DNA of 64,000 nucleotides from Littorina saxatilis (Eukaryota; Mollusca; Gastropoda; Littorinimorpha; Littorinidae), in assembly GCF_037325665.1 (NCBI RefSeq), contig NC_090254.1:44142693-44206692 (forward strand), in the 5' to 3' direction. The notes beneath the pieces were generated by a model that saw only the letters and a program-made list of their open reading frames with translations, did not search any database and had not been told where the DNA came from. Shown here piece by piece: positions 32,922 through 43,000 of this stretch. Made by a program: the position numbers and the translations under genes. Each line of letters starts with the position of its first letter. Within the stretch, counting starts at the first letter, position 1.

Positions 32922-33756
32922 TTAAAGACCCACTCTGCCTCGTAAAAACAGTTCGCCATCTCAGATCTGGCCAGGCGTTAACATGGAATTCAGGCCATCC
33001 CTCCACATAGTCATGTACCAACCTTCCGCTTGTTCACATACCAACAATCGACATCCTGACTGCTTGCTGTGGTAAGTTGGAATTTTTGTCATACATTCAT
33101 TTTTGAAAAAGGCACCAGTGTCTTTTACTTTTATTTCTTTATTTGGTGTTTAACGTCGTTTTCAACCACGAAGGTTATATCGCGACGGGGAAAGGGGGGA
33201 GATGGGATAGAGCCACTTGTCAATTGTTTCTTGTTCACAAAAGCACTAATCAAAAATTTGCTCCAGGGGCTTGCAACTTAATTAGTACAATGTATTACCT
33301 TACTGGGAGAATACAAGTTTCCAGTACAAAGGACTTAACATTTCTTACATACTGCTTGACTAAAATCTTTACAAACATTGACTATATTCTATACAAGAAA
33401 CACTTAACAAGGGTAAAAGGAGAAACAGAATCCGTTCGTCGCCTCTTACGACATGCTGGGGAGCATCGGGTAAATTCTTCCCCCTAACCCGCGGGGGGTA
33501 CTTGTTCACATACCAACAATCGACATCCTGACTGCTTGCTGTGGTAAGTTGGAATTTTTGTCATACATTCATGATTCATTCCAGTGCCTTTTACTAAATA
33601 AATTCTTTACAAAAAAAACAGTGTGCACAGAGAGCAGCCAGGTTTTTCATTGTTGGTATGTGACCAAGTGGAGGGATTGTCTTATTCCATGTTAAAGCCT
33701 TGCCAAATCTGAGATGGTGAGCTGAACTGTTTTCTTGAGGCAGAGTGGGTCTTTAA
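32922..33756. mobile_element. Inverted-arm MITE (TTAAAGACCCACTCTGCCTC ends) with SINE inside
   Basis: Perfect 20-bp inverted ends TTAAAGACCCACTCTGCCTC / GAGGCAGAGTGGGTCTTTAA. A minus-oriented SINE (33130-33500) and a duplicated stretch lie inside. Confidence 0.75.
33130..33500 (-). mobile_element. Mollusc-type SINE, copy 1
   Basis: On the minus strand it begins CCCCCCGCGGGTTAGGGGGA, holds CCCAGCATGTCGTAAGAGGC, and ends ACGTTAAACACCAAATAAAG. It is bracketed by direct repeats of about 95-101 bp (33029-33129 and 33501-33595). Confidence 0.75.
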
Positions 33757-33821
33757 GCAAATTACTTTATACATGCATTATTCTGGCCTCTCTGTTGCTC
33801 AATCCTCACACAGTCATAGAC

Positions 33822-34126
33822 CGGCACGGTTGGCCTAGTGGTAAGGCGTCCGCCCCGTGATCGGGAGGTCGTGGGTTTGAACCCCGGCCGGGTCATACCT
33901 AAGACTTTAAAAGTGGCAATCTAGTGGCTGCTCCGCCTGGCGTCTGGCATTATGGGGTTAGTGCTAGGACTGGTTGGTCCGGTGTCAGAATAATGTGACT
34001 GGGTGAGACATGAAGCATGTGCTGCGACTTCTGTCTTGTGTGTGGCGCACGTTATATGTCAAAGCAGCACCGCCCTGATATGGCCCTTCGTGGTCGGCTG
34101 GGCGTTAAGCAAACAAACAAACAAAC
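33822..34126 (+). mobile_element. tRNA-derived SINE
   Basis: Pol III A box TGGCCTAGTGG (33831) and B box GGTTTGAACC (33874) in a tRNA-like head. The body of about 200 bp ends CTTCGTGGTCGGCTGGGCGT and an (AAAC)n tail. The tail resembles that of the mollusc-type SINE in this window. Confidence 0.85.
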
Positions 34127-34399
34127 TCTCACACAAACAGAAAAAACACTAACCTACAGATTACATCATACAAGCTAGTGTATCAAGTAAAATAACAAAT
34201 ATCCAGCAAGTGCCATCCTGGAAAGGAAGCATTATAATCACATCAAAATCAAAACAGCACCATTATCATATCATCAAGGATATATAATATATCACACCAG
34301 TGTAATACGTCGTCAACAACTAAATGTTTTGATTTTATACATGCAGTCATGGTTTAAACACTTGAGGATGGCAGATGACTGTAATATATTGTACATGTC

Positions 34400-34720
34400 C
34401 AGTGGAACCCTCTTTAAAGAGCTAATAAAAAAAACACCTGAGAAAATCAGATCTTAACAAGGAGGGAATCTTAAAATGGGAGAAAATGTACACAGGTTAC
34501 AAACAGAAACTGTACACAGGTTACAAACAGAAAATGTACACAGGTTACAAACAGAAACTGTACACAGGTTACAAACAGAAAATCTGAGGCAAGCTAGAGG
34601 GTATTAAATGGGAGAAACTGTACACAGGTTACAAACAGAAAATCTGAGGCAAGCTAGAGGGTATTAAATGGGTTGCAGGCTGGCATTAAATGGTGTTCAA
34701 GGCAGGGTTCCACTTTACAC
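34400..34720. mobile_element. Pogo-like MITE with internal 24-bp tandem units
   Basis: CCAGTGGAACCCTCTTTAAA at the left, GGGTTCCACTTTA at the right. TGTACACAGGTTACAAACAG repeats about five times at 34487-34640, with a longer duplicated block (AATCTGAGGCAAGCTAGAGG, twice). Confidence 0.7.
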
Positions 34721-35015
34721 AACTTAAAGCCACATCCACCTCCTGTAAACCGTCTGTTTCTGATCTCATCACGTATGTGAAAAAGGGAAAGTGGGTCACA
34801 TAGGGTCCACGATCGCTCGGGGGTTGAATAAACCACGAGAACCGTATGGTGTGTGGTTTACGCATGCTAAATAGCCATTCAAACGAACTGTGTTATTTAC
34901 TGCTGTTAAAAGGTGCTAGTGCAAGCATGTTCCATAAGGTTAGACTTAGAATGGCTTATTTCATGAAAGATTCCATCGTTCTGTTAACCTCATTTGAGGC
35001 GGAGTGAGGCTTTAA
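34721..35015. mobile_element. MITE related to 32922-33756
   Basis: CTTAAAGCCACATCCACCTC at the left and GAGGCGGAGTGAGGCTTTAA at the right form imperfect inverted ends of the same family. Confidence 0.55.
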
Positions 35016-35369
35016 CCAAAGTAGGTGATGCCAATGTGTTCAACCACAAAATGCTCACAACAGGCTGGTCAACTAGTTTATGAGTATGTCTCAACTACTG
35101 ACCCTCCTCTGTTGGTTTTCCTTCGTCTATTTTGGAAGCTACAATTAACAATTCAAAAATAAATCACAGTATCCGAGTTGTAATGGATTTTTGTCTGTTG
35201 TACAACTGGTTTCTCCACTTCAAAGAATAGGTCGAAATTCTTGTTCTTTCTTTCTTTATTTGGTGTTTAACGTCGTTTTCAACCACGAAGGTTATAAGCC
35301 ACTTGTTAATTGTTTCTTGTTCACAAAAGCACTAATCAAAAATTTGCTCCAGGGGCTTGCAACGTAGTA

Positions 35370-35924
35370 CAGTGGAACCCCTCTCTAGCGACCTTGAAAA
35401 TGTTGACAAAAATCGGTCCTTATGGAGGGGGGTCCTTACAGAGGGAGGGGGCGGGGCCACAAAGAAAGTCACCTCAGATTTTCTTAAAAAAAGAAAACAG
35501 AGAAGTTTGAGTTGCTGACGACCGTTTCCTCAAGCAAACTGCTTCGATTTCATGTTTGACATTGTCGATGGTGTCCACCAGTTCTGGTGCATGTTTCAAT
35601 GCAAAAAGAGTTAGTTTCTGAGCAAGCATTTCTTTACAGCAGTCCCTGCAATGATGAAGGCCCTCCGAGAAAGAGAGTGAAAAATCGGCCACCGTTCTCA
35701 GCATCGCGTATCTGTGTGTAACCTCTTTCATTGACAAGATACTCTTGTTTTCCTGCAGCCTTGACCAGTGAGTCGGTTACCTAATCTGTGAACCCTTCAG
35801 TTGTGTTGCTTTGTCAAAAGTTAGACACAGTCAACTAGTTTTGCTCTGAGTGAACAGTGCAGCTGGCCTCAATTAGCCGGTGACACCTCTCTGGCCACAG
35901 CACCAAACAGTACATGGCTGGGGG

Positions 35925-35955
<31 letters not shown>

Positions 35956-37415
35956 GGGGGGGGGGGAGCTGGCTAAACTCAGTGGGGTGTCCGGTGTCAC
36001 TGAAGTCAGCAGGAAGAGCATTGGAGAGAAATAGAGAGGTGTACTCTTCCAAACAATTTCCAAGGATCAGTTGTCAGGGCTTAGGGTAGTCAGTGAGGGA
36101 GAGTGAGAGCGGTTTGTGTACAGTCCGACTGAAGAGTGAAAAGTCACTGCCACAAGATCGGCATGCAGTCAATAAAGCCAGACAAGAAGAATGATTATGA
36201 CATGCGGCTCTATCTGCTGGTTTTTTATTCAAACTGGTTTTCAACGCTTATTCTCACAAAGCATCTGCACACCTGCCTCTGCCTCTGTGCTGTGTTTGTG
36301 TGGCTGCTTTCGTATGATGTCAGTGCATGGTGAGTGCGTTCACTGCCTTGTCACCACTTCCCCACCTTTTTCAGAATGTTTTCTTGGAGTTGGATAATTC
36401 TTTGAATTTGCGATTTTCCAACATCAAGACTTTTTGCAATCGCGATGGCAGTTTCTCCCTTTTTGTGTCTGTTCACAACATTCACTCGATTTTCGAGAGT
36501 TAAATATTTTATTTTCTTTGTAGACGCCATGTCGATCTCCACTGCTCTTCTGTCCAAAGACTGTCTATTCTGACTGAATTGAACGGTGTGTGTTGGTCAC
36601 GTCAGTTTGTTTTCTTGATGATTGGTTTGTGATGTTTACTCAGCCCACCCAACCATCACACCTCTCAGCGGTTAATTAGTGCCTTTGCTTACGCAAGACG
36701 GTTATAACTGGTTATAACCGGTTTGTCAGTGATGCGTTACGCTGACTGAGTCTTAATCTTGGCTTTGTCTGACAAAGTCGTTACACAAGCTGCAGGGGCG
36801 GACCTAGTTGTGAATAAGGGGGGGTTCCAAATTGGAGCAGGGGTCCAGGGGCCGCTTAGGCCCCGGTGGGGTCCAGGGGCAAAGCCCTGGTGGGGGGTCT
36901 GGGGGGTGAATCCCCCCAGATGCTGAAGGAATTTTATTTTTTTAGGTCAATCGGAGGCCTCTCCTGGAAGATAACAAGGTATTCAGTAAATATGCGTGTA
37001 CAAATATGTGCACCTTTGACTTTGAGAAGGCAATGTGCTATTTTATATGAACTACTATTTCAGTATAACTAATCATTTCAAAAATAATTCGGAGGGGGGT
37101 TAGCCTTTGAGTTTCTCGTCAGTTTCAAGCATGTTGCATTTGGAAGGAAGTAAAGCACAAGCGCTTTATTTTTTTACTAAAAAAACCCAACATTTTTTTT
37201 TAAAAAACGGATGGGGGGGGGGGGGGGGGGGTTCCGGGCACCCAGGAACCCCCCCCTAGGTCCGCCCCTGAGCTGTTAGGTCGGTCCTTAGACGTTAGAG
37301 CGGGGTGGTCGCTACACTGGTGACAACTGTATAAGGAAACACATCGGTTAAAAAAAAAAGGGTCGTTGTGGCGGGGTAGTCGTTAGAGAGGGGGGTCCTT
37401 GTGAGGGGTTCCACT
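35370..37415 (-). mobile_element. Pogo/Tigger-like DNA transposon, internally deleted
   Basis: Termini CAGTGGAACCCCTCTCTAGC and GAGGGGTTCCACTG are inverted, with TA duplicated on each side. On the minus strand the N-terminal helix-turn-helix of a pogo/CENP-B transposase is open at 36557-36351 (KKIKYLTLENRVNVVNRHKK, then IAIAKSLDVGKSQIQRII). The C-terminal end is open at 35737-35474 and finishes in SATQTSLFSFFKKI. QTSLFSFF fits the PCNA-interacting PIP box (Q..L..FF) known at the tails of pogo transposases. The DDE catalytic core between them is missing. A 478-bp MITE (36793-37270) is inserted near the 5' end. Non-autonomous. Confidence 0.8.
36793..37270. mobile_element. hAT-like MITE inside the pogo element
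   Basis: Inverted termini CAGGGGCGGACCTAG / CTAGGTCCGCCCCTG, flanked by AGCTG on both sides (5-bp duplication). Interior has CCCCGGTGGGGTCCAGGGG and G runs; no coding capacity. Confidence 0.8.
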
Positions 37416-37642
37416 GTACAATATATGACCTTACTGGGAGAATGCAAGTTTCCAGTACAAAGGACTTAACATTTCTTACATACTGCTTGACTAAAATCTT
37501 TACAAACATTGACTATATTCTATACAAGAAACACTGAACAAGGGTAAAAGGAGAAACAGAATCCGTTAGTCGCCTCTTACGACATGCTGGGGAGCATCGG
37601 GTAAATTCTTCCCCCTAACCCGCGGCGGGTCGAAATTCTTGT

Positions 37643-39128
37643 GAATATATCGTTTTGTCTATACATCTGTAAACAAACCTTCCTCAAACTTTTTTTGTTT
37701 TATTATTCCTACTTTGTTCATATGAAGAAAAAAAAATGTCTTCAAATCCGCTTGCACTGAACGATTCATTATTTCTTTCCCAGTTTTTCATATTAAACAT
37801 ATTTTATAAGTAAGTGCATTATGTTTGAAAATGCTATCTCTTACATGACAAATATTGTCAGTCAAACAGATCCGTAGATATATGCATGCTTCTAAAATAA
37901 GATTAAAAAAAAAGAGCAAAACAATAAGCATCTTAAACACTGGTTCTCTAAACAAAAGGCCACTGCAGTGAAACGTCTGTGGTGTGACCAACACACAATT
38001 GGTTGTATAAAGTTGAGTTTTTGATCATTATGCACATTATAAAACCATCAACTACTGATCCATGATTTAGGCATTTAATTTAATTGCCATCCGCACTTTG
38101 TGATCATCTTCGTCTTCATTTAAACTTTTAAACATTTAAACTTGTTGCACCAAATACTTCAGATCAAAATACATATAATAAAATCATCTCTGCAGAAATA
38201 CACAATGTCATCAATGTAAAAACAACACCTGATCGCCCAAAAATCATTCAAAAGAATCGGAGACAGACAAACATTTCTTTGTAGATTTGGCACACCCATG
38301 CACACACTACAAAAAGAGCATTAGTGCTTGTATCACAGAAGTTCTGTCATGTGGTTTTAAGTACGTACAGCAGAAAAAAACTGCTTTCTTCTGTTAAAAA
38401 TCAGAAGAATGTTGGCAACTCCAAAAGTGTCAGGGCATGGACAATGTCATGAAAAACCCACTCAATTCACATATCAACGGTCAACAACGCTACTTGTACA
38501 TGTATCGTAAATCTTCTGTATGTACAAAACAATGCTCGTTTCTTTCTGTATCTCTCTCTCTCTCTGAGTTTCTCTCTGAGTCTCTCTCTCTCTCTCTCTC
38601 TCTTTCGCTCTTTGACACACACACACACATACATACATTCTCACCATAAAAATGTCATGTACATATGCTCACAGAGATACATATTTACAGCCATATAATG
38701 AGACATACTCATAACAATCTTTCCACCCATGAAAAAAGGCACAAATCTGACATGCTGATAATGAAATCAGCAATAAAGAGGCAGTTATATAAATACTGAA
38801 AAGAGAACCTGTATCAGATTTAATGCTGTAGTTTCAACATCATTTCAAGTTCGTCTAAATCATCATTGCATGATTAATTAATTATTTTGTTCATCATTTC
38901 GTGTTTTTTTCATTCACATAAACTATGTATATATGATAAGATCACAGTTGTTTTACATGAAACAGAAAAACAAACTCCAACCTTCCCCACATCATTCCAA
39001 AAGCATCTCTTTTCAAAGTCACCGTGGATTAAAATGCTTCTCACAGGTAGAATTATCAGAAGGATCACTTGAAAGCATTTCTTTGGTTGGAAGAAAAAGA
39101 TGACAACCTCGATCTCTCTATCTGCCTT
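37643..39128. other. AT-rich spacer, no gene seen
   Basis: No splice-flanked coding block on either strand. A CT/CA microsatellite lies at 38549-38640. It could contain distal 3' UTR of the SFI1-like gene. Confidence 0.4.
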
Positions 39129-39496
39129 TTCTTTCTTTATTTGGTGTTTTACGTCGTTTTCAACCACGAAGGATATATGGGATGGAGCCACTTGTCAATT
39201 GTTGCTTGTTCACAAAAGCACTAATCAAAAATTTGCTCCAGGGGCTTGCAACGTAGTACAATATATTACCTTACTGGGAGAATGCAAGTTTCCAGTACAA
39301 AGGACTTAACATTTCTTACATACTGCTTGACTAAAATCTTTACAAACATTGACTATATTCTATACAAGAAACACTTAACAAGGGTAAAAGGAGAAACAGA
39401 ATCCGTTAGTCGCCTCTTACGACATGCTGGGGAGCATCGGGTAAATTCTTTCTCGTCCCAACCAATATGGGACTCCCCCTAACCCGCGGGGGGTGA
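39129..39496 (-). mobile_element. Mollusc-type SINE, copy 3
   Basis: Same head (CCCCCCGCGGGTTAGGGGGA) and tail (ACCAAATAAAG) as the other copies. It has a short internal insertion (TCTCGTCCCAACCAATATGG) near the head. Its tail supplies an AATAAA on the minus strand at 39141-39136. Confidence 0.8.
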
Positions 39497-39515
39497 AAGA
39501 GTCATCCCCGGCGGG

Positions 39516-39517
39516 AT

Positions 39518-39572
<55 letters not shown>

Positions 39573-39574
39573 CA
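39516..39574. repeat. (CTGC)n microsatellite
   Basis: About 14 CCTG units, directly after the SINE head. Confidence 0.95.
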
Positions 39575-39900
39575 TCTGTCATGCACACAGGCAAGCGCAC
39601 ACACACACAGTCCTATCAATTCAGTAATGACTGTCGTCGAGCTCAAACCTACTGGCACAGCCAGCTAACAAACACTCACAAACACACCCTCTCTCTGACT
39701 TTTGTGTTCTGGTTGACCTTATTTAAATTGGGGCAAGGGCTGGTTGTAAAAAAAGCAAGTATATATGCTCATCTTTTACCCTCGCAAATAAAGGTTTAGT
39801 TTTACCTTAATGCCTTGTCTCAATTCCTTAATTACTGGCAGCATTAGTGACTGGTACGAGCAACACATTCTGTCTGTCTCTCAGAGTCCCATCAATTCAA

Positions 39901-40092
39901 TTAATAACTAGAATCGCTGGCAGAGCGCCGAGCACTACTGACAGGCACAGGTAGCATGGACCGCGACATTGTGGGACTGTCACGCCCGGTATCACTGGAC
40001 ACAGACCTAGGTGTGCGACGACCCGTGACCGTGGACTGCTGCTGGTCAAGCGTGACGTGCGAGGGACACAGACTTCTCCAGGATATGAAAGC
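39901..40092 (-). CDS. SFI1: SFI1-like last exon
   Basis: AFISWRSLCPSHVTLDQQQ, then a Ser/Thr/Arg tail (RSVSSDTGRDSPTMSRS) ending SASDSSY and TAA. Acceptor GTCGTGCAG. Confidence 0.85.
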   Translation of the reverse strand, partial: AFISWRSLCPSHVTLDQQQSTVTGRRTPRSVSSDTGRDSPTMSRSMLPVPVSSARRSASDSSY

Positions 40093-43000
40093 CTGCACGA
40101 CAGACGAGAGTGGTGAAAGACAAACGACGCGGATTGAACATCTCCTTTTGACCCCCTCTTCCAAAGTAAAATATCTGACTTCAAAAGCAAAACAAAGTTT
40201 GAGAAGATGTCAAAATGTGAACAATTGCATCACGTAAACATTCTTTCACTTCTCCTGCACATATCCGAGATAATTAACTGACAGAAAATTACTCGTAAGG
40301 TCACTGCCTGACTTTGCATGTATCGGTATTATATATATCGTTAATGAGATTATTTTCAGCTGCCATAATGTCTTCTGAAGATACGTGCATCTTCAAAATT
40401 CCTGGTACAGTGGACCCCCTTTATGAGATCTGAAATATCTGAGAAAAAAATCAGGTCTTAAAAAGGAGGGAGTCTTTAAATGGGGGTATACACTTACAGA
40501 GGTTATCAACAGAAAATCTGAGAAAACAGGGACTCTTAAAAGGGAAGGAATCTTCATTTGGGGGCGTTTAATTTTAAAGGGGGGTTCCACTGTATAACAA
40601 ATATCACATCTCTCTTAAAGGGGGGTTCCACTGTATAACAAATATCACATCTCTCTTAAAGGGGGGTTCCACTGTATAACAAATATCACATCTCTCTTAA
40701 GGGGGGTTCCACTGTATAACAAACATCACATCTCTCTTAAAGGGGGGTTCCACTGTATAACAAACATCACATCTCTCTTAAAGGGGGGTTCCACTGTATA
40801 ACAAATATCACATCTCTTAAAGGGGGGTTCCACTGTATAACAAACATCACATCTCTCTTAAAGGGGGGTTCCACTGTATAACAAATATCACATCTCTCTT
40901 AAGGGGGGTTCCACTGTATAACAAACATCACATCTCTCTTAAAGGGGGGTTCCACTGTATAACAAACATCACATCTCTCTTAAAGGGGGGTTCCACTGTA
41001 TAACAAATATCACATCTCTTAAAGGGGGTTCCACTGTATAACAAACATCACATCTCTCTTAAAGGGGGGTTCCACTGTATAACAAACATCACATCTCTCT
41101 TAAAGGGGGGTTCCACTGTATAACAAATATCACATCTCTCTTAAGGGGGGTTCCACTGTATAACAAATATCACATCTCTCTTAAAGGGGGGTTCCACTGT
41201 ATAACAAATATCACATCTCTTAAAGGGGGGTTCCACTGTATAACAAATATCACATCTCTCTTAAAGGGGGGTTCCACTGTATAACAAATATCACATCTCT
41301 CTATATGATCTATCCCATCGTACCTGTGACAGAACCTGTCTCCTGTGTAATGCTGCATCCTTATTGGCTGCCTGTCTCCGCACCCAAGCCAATCGCCACG
41401 CTCGCCAGTATCCGGCATACAGCCGCTCTTCCTCCTACGACAAGATCATCAATGATATCAAGATCATCAACGATATCAAGATCATCAACGATATCAAGAT
41501 CATCAACGATATCAAGATCGATCATCAACGATATCAAGAATCAAGTGAACAACAGTCAAGTCCACTACATACAACTAAAGTTTACAAAGCAAAGCTGGAA
41601 TGCTGCTTTTCCTTCTGTTTTTCTTTTCCTCTAACTTCATGCTTCCTTGTTGTTTTTTGGTGTGTGGCATTCCTGCTTTTATATGCACTTCTTCTTCTTC
41701 TTCTGCGTTCCTGTGTTCATGTGTATATTTTTGTTCAAAGGGGGCTAATTGAGCGGACACTGCATGAAATACAGATCAGAGTCTGAGTTATTCACTGCGA
41801 TTTCCGGTTTTAACTGGTCGACCATGGTACGTCTCATTGTTTGACTCACGTTCTTGGGCAAAGCTTTTCCACAACGCTTGAAAATCCTGACAGAGTTATT
41901 TCCGGAAAACATCCACAGCATTATATACATTCCCAAGTCAGTATCTTCACTCACCACAACCACAGCAGTGACGGCCATGTCGGTGATACGTTTCCATCCC
42001 GTGGCAACCTTGATGACCAGACGCAGCCGTCTTCGTTGCAACTGTTGTGTGACCTTCACCTCCTGTTTCAAGGCTGCTAGGACTGTGTGGCTGTGATTGG
42101 AAGGATATGAGGAGTTAGAATGATTGACAAGCCAACGAGAAGAAGTTAGAATAATTCACAACGACAAAAGATCAAACTCAACATTTACTGTTTTCAAGCA
42201 GTCAAAATGAAAGACGGAATGAAGACCAAGCTAAATTGCTTAAATCATGCATGAGAATTTTGTTTCTTGCACAAAGTGAATTTTGTCTCCTTTCTAATGA
42301 CACAGACAGATCGAGACATACACTCAAAGACCGATCGACAGGCTTACAGACATTTATCCTACATACATGAGAGAGACACCCGTGAGATAATAATCGTTCA
42401 AATCACACGTGTGTATATCATGTAAATGAGGTCATGTCAAGCAAGTCTGGCAGGGACCTGTTTTTCGACTACTGATGATGCCAAAGTCACCGAGACAAAC
42501 GTCATTATAAAAACAAAAATTGCGCTCGCTAATTACCCTCAATGAATCTTTAGAACTAACACGTCACGCCACACTTTCAGAGTGACGTTTCTTTGCTTTG
42601 ACGTAATAGATTGCACGAGGCTTTAGAAGAGATCTGGGTTCCAAAACAAGCGTCTTCAATTTAACTGCCTCGACTGCAAGACATTTTCAGTAAAATACAC
42701 GTAAGTACAGTATGTAGGATAAACAGAATACTACATGGCTTGCTGTGTCGTACCAGATTTACACTCGTTGCTTTTTCAAATAGTGAACAGCTCGCTTTCG
42801 CTCGCAGTTCAATATTTAAAAAAACAACTCGTGTAAATCTGGTACAACACAGCAAGCCATGTAGTAGTCTCTATATACACCCCCCCTCCACACACACACA
42901 CACACGCACAGTGTACTGTAAACAGTTAGTGCTAAGGCATTGCTTAAAAACAAAATGCTTCGTAAAAGTCAGGGGGAATTATGAAATGTACTAGCAAAAA

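Larger units (their letters stand above)
35245..37627 (-). mobile_element. Mollusc-type SINE, copy 2, split by a pogo element
   Basis: Tail half 35245-35369, head half 37416-37627. The SINE is bounded by a 15-bp target duplication GGTCGAAATTCTTGT (35230-35244 and 37628-37642). A 2-kb pogo-like element sits in the middle at a TA. Confidence 0.85.

Noticed and set aside
33831-33883. Possible functional tRNA gene
   Set aside because: The A and B boxes are present, but they head a SINE of about 300 bp with a tail; no cloverleaf closing with a pol III terminator was found.
39956-40237. 93-codon plus-strand frame
   Set aside because: Antisense to the last SFI1-like exon, whose phase and acceptor fit the rest of the gene.
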